Of a DNA stretch of 13,300 bases, positions 6,891 through 13,300 are shown piece after piece. This DNA comes from Crocinitomicaceae bacterium. GTDB lineage: Bacteria; Bacteroidota; Bacteroidia; Flavobacteriales_D; Crocinitomicaceae. The stretch spans positions 1 through 13,300 of the forward strand of contig JABSPC010000728.1 of NCBI GenBank assembly GCA_013215515.1, read 5' to 3'. Within the stretch, counting starts at the first letter, position 1; every line of letters starts with the position of its first letter. Made by a program: the position numbers and the translations under genes. The notes beneath the pieces are model-generated. The model was not told the DNA's origin. It saw only the letters and a list, made by a program, of their open reading frames with translations, and did no database searches.

Positions 6891-7114
6891 CAGCAACCGA
6901 GGTAACAAATATTATAATTAGCTGCAAAGGCAAAGGAGTTACGGCTGTGCGTATTACCGATATGACAGGTCGCACAATAGGTTTTCTTAATTTCGCGACT
7001 AATGAAGGAACAAATACTCTAACCATTGACGTGAGTAATATATCGGCTGTAAATTATCAAGTAATCGTAAAAAACGATGAAATCATTAGCCAGTTTCAGG
7101 TAATAATTAATTAG
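6887..7114 (+). pseudogene. Orphan T9SS C-terminal sorting domain fragment
   Basis: Plus-strand frame 2 reads NPATEVTNIIIISCKGKG, then VRITDMTGRTIGF, then NTLTIDVSNISAVNYQVIV and a final IIN before TAG at 7112. This follows the type A sorting domain plan: an NP start, a strand ending in D-x-x-G-R, the IDVSxxxxxxYxV motif and a short last strand. It is about 75 residues, the full size of a tail, but there is no start codon and no cargo domain in front. The segment before it belongs to a response regulator on the opposite strand. It is what is left of a large secreted-protein gene after deletion. The usual Gly of the SxGxY motif is Val (SAVNY). Confidence 0.7.
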
Positions 7115-7226
7115 AAGAATCCCATTTCTAAAATGAATAATTCGCGGAAAAATTCTCGAATGAAATAATCCCTATCAAAACCTTCAATATTTTCGCTCCT
7201 CACCTACCTTTCAAACGATTTTTTCA

Positions 7227-7234
7227 TATCTTTG
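7227..7234 (+). promoter_or_regulatory. -7 promoter box of the rpsF-rpsR-rplI operon
   Basis: TATCTTTG matches the Bacteroidota -7 consensus TAnnTTTG exactly. It lies 118 bases before the rpsF ATG, which predicts a start of transcription near 7240 and a leader of about 110 bases. A matching -33 element is not evident. Confidence 0.65.
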
Positions 7235-7240
7235 CACCTC

Positions 7241-7298
7241 GCTTTCGCTAGCTAGTGGATTGAAACATGTCTGTAAGCCAGCTATAGCGAAGGAAAGC
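7241..7298 (+). promoter_or_regulatory. Structured leader hairpin upstream of rpsF
   Basis: Just after the predicted start of transcription the RNA can fold into a long stem: TTCGCTA (7244-7250) pairs with TAGCGAA (7285-7291), extended inward by GCT/AGC with a two-base bulge; an alternative outer pairing joins GCTTTC (7241-7246) and GAAAGC (7293-7298). The loop is about 26 bases. No T-run follows, so it is not a terminator. Its position fits an autoregulatory leader: in several phyla the S6:S18 pair binds the rpsF leader to repress translation. I cannot confirm the known S6:S18 binding motif in this loop, so the function is inferred from place and structure only. Confidence 0.5.
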
Positions 7299-7351
7299 TC
7301 TGTTTATAAAAAGGCAGGGAATAATTAGTACTAATAACAAAACACAATTTT

Positions 7352-7708
7352 ATGAATTCTTACGAAACTGTTTTCATTTTAACTCCCGTTTTGTCTGAAG
7401 AACAGGCAAAGGAAGCAGTGCAGAAATTCGAGAGCGAAGTTGGCTCATTAGGTGGAAAGGTAAAGCATTCTGAAAGTTGGGGATTGCGCAAATTAGCGTA
7501 CCCTATTCAGAAAAAATCTACTGGATTTTACTTCCTAACAGAATTTGAAGCACCAGGCTCAGCAATTAACGAACTTGAAGTTATATTCAAACGTGATGAA
7601 CGTGTTATGCGTTTCCTTACTGTTCGTATGGACAAAGATCATTTAGCTTATGCTGATAAGCGTAGAGCAAAAATGGGCGCTAAGAAAACTGTAGAAGCGG
7701 AAGCTTAA
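7352..7708 (+). CDS. rpsF: 30S ribosomal protein S6
   Basis: A 118-residue S6 protein that binds the central domain of 16S rRNA together with S18. The start [20 protein letters not shown] and the later [19 protein letters not shown] and [14 protein letters not shown] are typical of the family. The C-terminal tail is basic then acidic ([15 protein letters not shown]), as is usual. It is the first gene of a three-gene operon with rpsR and rplI; ssb, which lies between rpsF and rpsR in many other phyla, is absent. The ATG is preceded by an AC-rich, A-rich stretch (AATAACAAAACACAATTTT) without a Shine-Dalgarno. Confidence 0.97.
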   Translation: MNSYETVFILTPVLSEEQAKEAVQKFESEVGSLGGKVKHSESWGLRKLAYPIQKKSTGFYFLTEFEAPGSAINELEVIFKRDERVMRFLTVRMDKDHLAYADKRRAKMGAKKTVEAEA

Positions 7709-7733
7709 TCATTAACATTTAAAAAGAGAAAAA

Positions 7734-7997
7734 ATGGCTCAAAACGATGTAAGATATTTGACTCCAATTAACATTGAGATCAAAAAAGAAAAATACTGCC
7801 GATTCCAGAAGAGTGGTATTAGATTTATCGATTATAAAGACGCTGGTTTCTTATTGAAACTGGTGAACGAGCAAGGTAAGATTTTGCCACGTCGATTAAC
7901 AGGAACTTCACAAAAGTATCAAACTAGAGTTAACAAGGCTATCAAACGTGCTCGTCACATTGCGGTAATGCCTTACGTTGGCGATATGTTGAGATAG
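7734..7997 (+). CDS. rpsR: 30S ribosomal protein S18
   Basis: An 87-residue S18 that forms a heterodimer with S6 on the platform of the small subunit. Recognisable are the YLTPINIEIKKEKYCRF N-terminus, IDYKDAGFLLKLVNEQGKI, and the RNA-binding LPRRLTGTSQKYQTRVNKAI plus KRARHIAVMPYV. It starts 25 bases after rpsF, with the A-rich leader AAAAAGAGAAAAA directly before the ATG, and is followed 29 bases later by rplI. Length and sequence are normal. Confidence 0.97.
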   Translation: MAQNDVRYLTPINIEIKKEKYCRFQKSGIRFIDYKDAGFLLKLVNEQGKILPRRLTGTSQKYQTRVNKAIKRARHIAVMPYVGDMLR

Positions 7998-8026
7998 TAA
8001 TTTGTATAACAAGAAATTTATTTGAA

Positions 8027-8473
8027 ATGGAAGTAATTTTAAAGAAAAACGTAGACAACCTTGGATATACGAACGAACTAGTATCTGTTAAAAACGGATA
8101 TGGACGTAACTTCTTAATCCCACAAGGATATGCAATTTTAGCAACAGCTTCTGCAAAGAAAGCGCATGCTGAGATAATGAAACAAAAATCACACAAAGAT
8201 TCTAAAGTACTTGCTGAAGCAGAAGCGCTTGGTAAGAAAATCCAAGCAACTTCAGTAAAAATTATTACTAAGGCTGGTGAGAAAGGAAAAATCTTTGGTT
8301 CTGTTAACACTCTTCAATTGTCTGAAGCTCTTAGAGCTGAAGGAATTGATATCGACAGAAAATCATTAAAAATTAAAGATGAGCCAATCCGTGAGGTTGG
8401 AACATTTGAAGCATCTGCTAACCTTCACAAAGACGTGAAAGCAACATTCAAATTTGAAGTTGTTGGTGAGTAA
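8027..8473 (+). CDS. rplI: 50S ribosomal protein L9
   Basis: A 148-residue L9 that binds 23S rRNA domain V and helps keep the reading frame. The N-terminal RNA-binding domain has MEVILKKNVDNLGYTNELVS and VKNGYGRNFLIPQGYAI, followed by the long connecting helix (about residues 42-78, ASAKKAHAEIMKQKSHKDSK and on) and the C-terminal domain (KIFGSVNTLQLSEAL, ATFKFEVVGE). It is the last gene of the operon, followed at once by an intrinsic terminator. Confidence 0.97.
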   Translation: MEVILKKNVDNLGYTNELVSVKNGYGRNFLIPQGYAILATASAKKAHAEIMKQKSHKDSKVLAEAEALGKKIQATSVKIITKAGEKGKIFGSVNTLQLSEALRAEGIDIDRKSLKIKDEPIREVGTFEASANLHKDVKATFKFEVVGE

Positions 8474-8490
8474 TCGCTTAACTAATTTTG

Positions 8491-8526
8491 AAATCCCTCT
8501 CGGTTCAGCCTAGAGGGATTTTTTTT
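8491..8526 (+). terminator. Rho-independent terminator of the rpsF operon
   Basis: A perfect nine-base-pair stem, AATCCCTCT (8492-8500) with AGAGGGATT (8512-8520), an 11-base loop, and eight Ts in a row at the 3' side. It lies 18 bases after the rplI stop and separates the ribosomal operon from the phosphatase gene. Confidence 0.9.
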
Positions 8527-8563
8527 GCTTTTAATTTTCTACTTTAGAGGTACAATATTGAAA

Positions 8564-10645
8564 ATGAGATCAACGTTACTTCTTCTTTTTCTGCTTTGCA
8601 CTTCTCTTCAATTATTTGGGCAAGACCTCATTATTTTCAATGGCAAGAGCGGAAAACTAAACCATTCGATAGCAGATCAATTCACAATTTATGAATCAGA
8701 CGAAGATGTATCGGTAGACTACTTTCTAAATCATAAATCTGAATTCAATTCAAGAAGGCTAAATAACTCGATTGAAAACTTAGATTTTACAACAAAGACC
8801 TATTTCATTCACTTCAGCCTAAAGAGTACTACTCCAAGAAGATCTAAACTCTTTCTTAGGACTGCTCGACCGATAACAAACATGGCCGAGCTCCATATTG
8901 TCAGCTCAAAAAACAGGCTTGTATATTATTCAGGTGATGCGATCCCATTTCATAAAAAGACTATTAAATCAAATAATTGTGATTTCCCGATCTATGCAGG
9001 GCCTAACGAAGAAATCCAATATGTGTTAAAGCTGAAAAGCGATGGTGAAATAATCAGTCTGCAGATGGAATTCTCAACGCCAGAAAAATACCACGAATCT
9101 GAAATAAAGTCTCAATTCAGAGAGGGAATATTTTACGGTGTATTTCTTTTCGTCATTATAATCTACCTCACGTTTTTCCTATTAATCAAGGACCGACTTT
9201 ATTTGATTTACACATTATATGTAGTCTTTTCAGGATTGCTTCAATTTGCTTTAGACGGATATATGCACAAGTATGTTTTTACGTCAGGCGGATATCTCAC
9301 ACAGCATTCCGTGCTCTTTGTTGCTGGGCTGACCGTATTACTCGCGCTGACCTATGCAAAGCGCTATTTGAATCTAGAAGGCAAACTTAAAAAGACAACT
9401 CACATATTCTCAATATTAGTTCTAGTCGCAACGTTTGAATCTTTGATTCCTGGACCGATATACGAAATCTCTTACCCTCTAATCAATGGTTTTAGTTTAC
9501 TCTCTTTGGTTTTCCTTATTTATGCAGGAATAAAAACACGAAAAGAGCAAAAAGGCACAAGTCTATTGTTCCTAATTGGAATCATATCCCTATTTGGTGG
9601 TGCGGTAATCTTCATCCTCGGTAACTTCAGTATTATCGATTTCCCCGATCTAACTCAAAATTCATTGAAGGCCGGATCAATGATAGAAATCATTTGTCTT
9701 TCCATATTAATGGCTGGTAAATACAAGTCTCTTCAGGATGAAAAGGAAGCTGCTCAGAAACAATTATTGGTTCAGCTTGAAGAAACCAATGTTAAACTTG
9801 AACAAGAAGTTGATCAACGTACAAAGGAAATTGAACACCAAAAAGTTCAGCTAAAGGAAAAGAATGAGGACTTCATTGCGAGTATTACATATGCTGAGCG
9901 AATTCAAAATGCCATTCTTCCACACGAGCAAAAAATAAAGGCTCTTCTCCCCGATTCTTTTGTAGTGTTTAAGCCTAAAGACATTGTCAGCGGGGATTTT
10001 TATTGGGTAGAAGATGTACACATATCCAATGAGAATGGTACTCGACTCATAGTTTACGCCACTGCCGATTGTACAGGACATGGAGTCCCTGGGGCTTTTG
10101 TGAGTATCGTTTGTAGCAACTTATTAAAGCTTGGAAAGTCTCATCCGGACGTTAATTCCCCAGGTGAAGCCTTAGACTTTGTGAACAAAGAAATCAATGA
10201 AACACTAAACTCGGAATATAGCGAAGAAGAAATTCGAGACGGAATGGACGTTGTACTTTGTGCTTTGGATTTAGATAAAATGGTTCTTTATTTTGCTGGA
10301 GCCAAAAACGGCGTCACCATTATCAGAAAAGGGGAGCTAATTCAGTATAAAGGAAATCGAAAAGCTATTGGCAATACAATTTCAAAAGACCATGAAGGTT
10401 ATACAACGCACGAAATCAAGCTTAAAAAGGGCGATATCATCTATACTTTTACTGATGGAATCGTTGACCAATTTGGAGGACCCGCAGGAAAGAAATTTAT
10501 GTCAAAGCGAGTTCGAGAGCTGCTTTTATCAATAACACACCTCCCCTTAGAAGAACAAAAAGGTTTGATCGAAAAGGCCTTTCTAGATTGGAAGGGAGAT
10601 CTAGAACAAATAGACGATGTATTGGTTATTGCTGTGAAGGTTTGA
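8564..10645 (+). CDS. 7TM-DISM receptor fused to SpoIIE-type PP2C serine/threonine phosphatase
   Basis: I start at ATG 8564 (693 residues) because it gives a clean signal peptide (LLLLFLLCTSLQLFGQ, cut near residue 20); an earlier TTG at 8525 would lie inside the terminator. Order of domains: periplasmic beta-sandwich of the 7TMR-DISMED2 type (about 25-170), seven membrane helices of the 7TMR-DISM type (about 187-385), a coiled coil (about 387-437), and a PP2C SpoIIE domain (about 440-693). Phosphatase motifs are VSGDFYW (475), ADCTGHGVPGAF (501), RDGMD (558), FTDGIVDQFGG (629) and DDVLVIAV (684); the acidic metal ligands in GDFYW, TDG and DDV are all present. It probably senses a periplasmic ligand and dephosphorylates a cytoplasmic partner, classically an anti-sigma antagonist of STAS type. 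No such partner gene is nearby. Single gene after a terminator. Confidence 0.92.
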   Translation: MRSTLLLLFLLCTSLQLFGQDLIIFNGKSGKLNHSIADQFTIYESDEDVSVDYFLNHKSEFNSRRLNNSIENLDFTTKTYFIHFSLKSTTPRRSKLFLRTARPITNMAELHIVSSKNRLVYYSGDAIPFHKKTIKSNNCDFPIYAGPNEEIQYVLKLKSDGEIISLQMEFSTPEKYHESEIKSQFREGIFYGVFLFVIIIYLTFFLLIKDRLYLIYTLYVVFSGLLQFALDGYMHKYVFTSGGYLTQHSVLFVAGLTVLLALTYAKRYLNLEGKLKKTTHIFSILVLVATFESLIPGPIYEISYPLINGFSLLSLVFLIYAGIKTRKEQKGTSLLFLIGIISLFGGAVIFILGNFSIIDFPDLTQNSLKAGSMIEIICLSILMAGKYKSLQDEKEAAQKQLLVQLEETNVKLEQEVDQRTKEIEHQKVQLKEKNEDFIASITYAERIQNAILPHEQKIKALLPDSFVVFKPKDIVSGDFYWVEDVHISNENGTRLIVYATADCTGHGVPGAFVSIVCSNLLKLGKSHPDVNSPGEALDFVNKEINETLNSEYSEEEIRDGMDVVLCALDLDKMVLYFAGAKNGVTIIRKGELIQYKGNRKAIGNTISKDHEGYTTHEIKLKKGDIIYTFTDGIVDQFGGPAGKKFMSKRVRELLLSITHLPLEEQKGLIEKAFLDWKGDLEQIDDVLVIAVKV

Positions 10646-10659
10646 CTTTAGAGAGTTGT

Positions 10660-10686
10660 GAATTCGTAATTATAAATTATGAATTC
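10660..10686. repeat. 27-bp near-perfect palindrome upstream of the importer operon
   Basis: GAATTCGTAATT (10660-10671), the spacer ATA, then AATTATGAATTC (10675-10686): twelve-base arms with a single mismatch that becomes a G-U pair in RNA. Because GAATTC is itself a palindrome, TGAATTCGT also occurs as a direct repeat (10659-10667 and 10680-10688). It lies 13 bases before the -7 box at 10700, so it covers the place of the -33 element. That is a suitable position for a repressor site. No T-run follows, so a terminator is less likely. It does not resemble a classical Fur box closely enough to name it. Confidence 0.5.
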
Positions 10687-10699
10687 GTGTTTCCATCAT

Positions 10700-10707
10700 T
10701 AACTTTG
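10700..10707 (+). promoter_or_regulatory. -7 promoter box of the ABC importer operon
   Basis: TAACTTTG is an exact match to the TAnnTTTG consensus and ends only four bases before the first ATG (10712). Transcription would therefore begin at or within a few bases of the start codon, giving a leaderless or nearly leaderless mRNA. Confidence 0.55.
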
Positions 10708-10711
10708 CCGA

Positions 10712-11776
10712 ATGATGAAAATTTTGTTTCTAACCCTTATTGCAATAGTAGTCGTAAGTTGTTCCGCAAAAGAAGATAAGAAACGTGCAGTATTTAACGA
10801 CCCTGAGAAAATCGAGATTAAATACGCCGAGAATTTCAAATTGAAAAAAATCAAAGACGGTTACTTGCTCGAATTGTTGGAACCGGGAACGAAGAAAATT
10901 TCTCAGACTTACGAGATTTACCCTGCTGAGAACAAAAATATCATTAGCCTTACAGCAACTTTAAACGGTATGTTGGCAATTCTAAATTCACAAGATTTAT
11001 TGGTTGGAGTTTCGGACTATGACCATGTTTATGATAAAAAAATCCGAAGTAAATTTAAATCGAAAAGAATTAAAGAATATGGTGGAACAGCTCAAAATTC
11101 AGTTGAAAAACTGGTCGCTAGTAAGGCCAACATAATATTCTATGATATCGTTGATGAGCAGTTTCCAAATCAGGAGAAGCTGAAAAAATTTGGAATTCAA
11201 GTAATGCCGATTTATGATTGGAGAGAAAACAACCCATTGGCTAAAGCGGAATGGATTAAGGTTGTAGGCGCTATCACGGGTAAAATGAAAGAGGCTAATG
11301 AATTTTTCGACAAGGTTGAAAAAAACTACAACGATCTGAAAAAATTGGGAAGATCCTATTCAACGGGGCCTACTGTTCTTTGCGGGAATTTGATTGGTGA
11401 TACATGGTACACTCCATCTGGAGGGAATTATTTCGCAAAGCTAATTAAAGATAGTGGCGGAAATTATCGATACAAAAACACCAGTGGAACGATCAGCCTG
11501 ACGCTCTCGATTGGGCAAATACTTAAGGACAATTTAAAAACAGACATCTGGCTCAATCCTGGCTACAGAGACAAATCAACGATTCTAAAAACGAATCCCC
11601 ATTCGAAGTTCTTAGGTGCATTTAGGAACAATATCTATTGTTATTCAAATGGAATGAAGAAGTTTTGGGAACAAAGCGCTTCTCGACCTGACTTGGTCCT
11701 TTCGGATATGATTCACTTGTTTCATCCTGAGGAAAGATCCATAAATCATCTTAATTTCTATAGTCAAATCAAGTAG
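10712..11776 (+). CDS. ABC transporter substrate-binding lipoprotein (iron-siderophore/cobalamin/heme type)
   Basis: A 354-residue binding protein of the TroA/BtuF-like helical-backbone class. The signal peptide ILFLTLIAIVVVSC ends in a lipobox with Cys17, so the mature protein is a lipoprotein. The first part (30-75) is the extended strand region usual in Bacteroidota members; the two lobes follow, with NIISLTATLNGMLAILNSQD and LLVGVSDYDHVYD at about 77-107, EKLVASKANIIFYD (about 140), and the second lobe with WYTPSGGNYFAKLIKDSGG and IYCYSNGMKKFWEQSASRPD. Two ATGs (10712 and 10715) are possible starts. The stop TAG shares one base with the GTG of the permease gene, so translation is probably coupled. 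The operon order is binding protein, permease, ATPase. The ligand cannot be told from sequence; ferric siderophore, heme and cobalamin are all known for this class. After Cys17 come S-A-K-E-D, resembling the acidic export signal of surface lipoproteins. Confidence 0.88.
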   Translation: MMKILFLTLIAIVVVSCSAKEDKKRAVFNDPEKIEIKYAENFKLKKIKDGYLLELLEPGTKKISQTYEIYPAENKNIISLTATLNGMLAILNSQDLLVGVSDYDHVYDKKIRSKFKSKRIKEYGGTAQNSVEKLVASKANIIFYDIVDEQFPNQEKLKKFGIQVMPIYDWRENNPLAKAEWIKVVGAITGKMKEANEFFDKVEKNYNDLKKLGRSYSTGPTVLCGNLIGDTWYTPSGGNYFAKLIKDSGGNYRYKNTSGTISLTLSIGQILKDNLKTDIWLNPGYRDKSTILKTNPHSKFLGAFRNNIYCYSNGMKKFWEQSASRPDLVLSDMIHLFHPEERSINHLNFYSQIK

Positions 11777-12774
11777 TGAATATTTCAAAAAGACAAAACG
11801 CTCTATTACTAGCCCTGCTGATAAGCTTGCCGATAATTGCGGTTGTCCATTTGTTCGTTGGTCTAATTGATATTTCAATTGGTGACTACTTTGATTCCGT
11901 ATTCAGTTTTGACATAAAAAATCCAGATCATATAATTTGTAGAGAACTTCGAATCCCAAGAATGACGATGGCGATAATCGCTGGTGCTGGACTTTCAATA
12001 GCTGGGTTATTAATGCAAACACTATTTAACAATCCATTGGCTGGCCCATATGTCTTAGGAATCAACTCAGGAGCCAGTTTATTCGTCGCGTTGACAATAA
12101 TGACAGGAATCCCATTCTTTACATCGGACCTAGGAATAGTTACAAATTCCTTGATCGGCGCCTTCCTCTTCGGTCTTATCATACTTTTCTTTTCGACCGT
12201 TGTACGCTTGCAAATCTCCCTTCTCCTAATTGGATTAATGCTGGGTAGTTTTACATCCGCTCTTGTTTCTCTTGCTCAAACTGCAAGTAACGCTCAAGAA
12301 TTGAAAATATTTACGATGTGGGCATTGGGATCTTTGCAGAAAGTAGAGCTTAATCAACTTCCTATTATTCTAGCCTGTTTCGCCGCAAGCTTACTCGGAG
12401 CCTTCCTCGTTGTAAAACCACTAAACGCATTGGTCTTAGGCGATAGAGAAGCTAAATTACTCGGAACGAATATCAAAAGGGTACGTTTGGTCATCATTTT
12501 AATTACGGCCATCATTACAGGCGTTGTAACGGCTTTTTGTGGACCAATTGCATTCGTCGGTCTTGCAGTACCAAACCTTGTCCGAATTCTCTTTAAAACC
12601 CAAAATCACACGATTCTAATAATAGCGAGTGTTCTTATTGGTGCTATGTTCATTTTACTTTGCGACATCGCTATTCAAATTATAGAGCCACATTTCATAA
12701 TGCCAATTAATGCATTGACGTCAATAATAGGGGCACCATTTGTAATTTTCTTAGTTCTACATAGACTCAAATGA
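11776..12774 (+). CDS. FecCD/BtuC-family ABC transporter permease
   Basis: A 332-residue polytopic inner-membrane protein, the usual size for FecCD/BtuC permeases with about ten helices. Conserved landmarks are RIPRM (59-63), GAGLSIAGLLMQTLFNNPLA then GPYVLGINSGASLF (70-103), MWALGSL (near 178), CGPIAFVGLAVPNLVR (near 256) and the final MPINALTSIIGAPFVIFLVL. Two copies form the pore and take substrate from the binding protein encoded just before; the cytoplasmic coupling loop around VPNLVR contacts the ATPase. The start is a GTG at 11776 overlapping the preceding stop by one base. The stop TGA overlaps the ATG of the ATPase gene (ATGA). Confidence 0.93.
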   Translation: MNISKRQNALLLALLISLPIIAVVHLFVGLIDISIGDYFDSVFSFDIKNPDHIICRELRIPRMTMAIIAGAGLSIAGLLMQTLFNNPLAGPYVLGINSGASLFVALTIMTGIPFFTSDLGIVTNSLIGAFLFGLIILFFSTVVRLQISLLLIGLMLGSFTSALVSLAQTASNAQELKIFTMWALGSLQKVELNQLPIILACFAASLLGAFLVVKPLNALVLGDREAKLLGTNIKRVRLVIILITAIITGVVTAFCGPIAFVGLAVPNLVRILFKTQNHTILIIASVLIGAMFILLCDIAIQIIEPHFIMPINALTSIIGAPFVIFLVLHRLK

Positions 12775-13300
12775 TAAAAACACAAGGATTACATATCGGA
12801 TATTCTGAATCTATTTTAAGTGTGGATGACCTCAACTTGAGCAATGGTGTGCATATTTTAATTGGTAGAAATGGCTCTGGGAAATCGACATTTTTAAAAA
12901 CGTTAACAGGCCAAATCACGAGTATTAAAGGAAATATAAAGCTCATTGACAAAGAAGTATCATCCATTTCAATTGAAGAAATCCCTAAGATTATTTCCTT
13001 TGTTAGTTCGCATTTTCCTGTCGTCGATTTCTTACGCGTATCTGAGTTTGTTGGTTTGGGAAGAAACCCACACACGAATTTCTTTGGCAAGAGAAGAAGT
13101 GAAGATATTGAAGCTATCGAAAAGGCCCTTGAAACACTCGGAATAACTTACTTGAAAGATCGATTTACTTCTCAATTAAGTGATGGTGAAAAACAATTGG
13201 TATCGATTGCAAAAGCGTTAACGCAAGAAACTGCAATTATAACATTGGATGAGCCTACAGCATTTCTCGATTATTCAAATAAGAAATTGGTTCTAGAAAA
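12771..13300 (+). CDS. FecE/BtuD-type ABC transporter ATP-binding protein (partial, runs off the edge)
   Basis: An open frame from ATG 12771 continues past the right edge; 176 codons are visible of an expected 250 or so. Walker A is GRNGSGKST (32-40), the signature is LSDGEKQLVSIAKAL (136-150, LSDGE in place of the common LSGGQ), and Walker B is IITLDEPT (156-163) with the catalytic Glu161, followed by the D-loop AFLDYS. The Q-loop region reads IISFVSSHFPV with Ser where most members have Gln. It energises import by the permease encoded immediately upstream, with which it overlaps by four bases (ATGA). The H-loop His is beyond the window. Confidence 0.93.
   Translation, partial: MIKTQGLHIGYSESILSVDDLNLSNGVHILIGRNGSGKSTFLKTLTGQITSIKGNIKLIDKEVSSISIEEIPKIISFVSSHFPVVDFLRVSEFVGLGRNPHTNFFGKRRSEDIEAIEKALETLGITYLKDRFTSQLSDGEKQLVSIAKALTQETAIITLDEPTAFLDYSNKKLVLE

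Noticed and set aside
6891..7026. Minus-strand reading frame upstream of the receiver remnant
   Set aside because: This part of the frame is the antisense of the T9SS tail and has no receiver-like residues; the real receiver sequence begins near 6890.
7324..7335. Perfect 12-base palindrome ATTAGTACTAAT before rpsF
   Set aside because: About three palindromes of this length are expected by chance in a window of this size, and it has no loop to form an RNA hairpin.
10588..10779. Plus-strand frame overlapping the phosphatase end and binding-protein start
   Set aside because: It overlaps two well-supported genes in another frame and crosses the promoter.
1..13300. tRNA, rRNA, CRISPR array, replication origin or phage attachment site
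   Set aside because: None seen: no tRNA-like arms with CCA context, no regularly spaced repeats, no DnaA-box clusters.

Overview
The window comes from an AT-rich genome of the phylum Bacteroidota, probably Flavobacteriales. The signs are type IX secretion (T9SS) C-terminal sorting domains, SprB and PKD repeats, a LytTR regulator, promoters of the TAnnTTTG type, A-rich start regions without Shine-Dalgarno sequences, and an rpsF-rpsR-rplI operon with no ssb gene. A family-level placement (Crocinitomicaceae-like) is only a guess.

Layout, left to right. (1) 1-1246 is decayed: a PKD-repeat surface-protein gene with a frameshift, cut off by the end of an IS3-family element, then a DUF1304-type membrane protein gene broken by three mononucleotide-run indels. 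(2) 1296-4771 is intact: a glutathione peroxidase and a 954-residue secreted protein (beta-propeller, five SprB-like repeats, T9SS tail). (3) 4846-7114 is a gene graveyard: a lipoprotein gene and a small secreted-protein gene on the plus strand, a lipoprotein gene on the minus strand with nonsense codons, a LytTR response regulator without its N-terminal half, and the orphan C-terminal sorting domain of a lost secreted protein. (4) 7227-8526 is the intact ribosomal operon rpsF-rpsR-rplI with a promoter, a structured leader and a strong intrinsic terminator. (5) 8564-10645 is a 7TM-DISM receptor fused to a SpoIIE-type PP2C phosphatase. (6) 10700-13300 is an iron-siderophore/cobalamin/heme-type ABC importer operon (lipoprotein binding protein, FecCD permease, ATPase) with overlapping genes; the ATPase runs off the right edge.

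The housekeeping and transport genes, about 9.1 kb of coding sequence, show no frameshift. The roughly 2.9 kb of accessory genes carry about eleven frameshifts, three in-frame nonsense codons, one lost start and several truncations. This contrast argues for real erosion of surface-protein and signalling genes rather than uniformly poor sequence, although most of the indels lie in homopolymers and should be checked against reads. I found no RNA gene, CRISPR array or complete mobile element, and no clearly new multi-gene system. The most interesting signals are the erosion pattern, the IS/PKD junction, the rpsF leader hairpin and the near-leaderless importer operon with an upstream palindrome.
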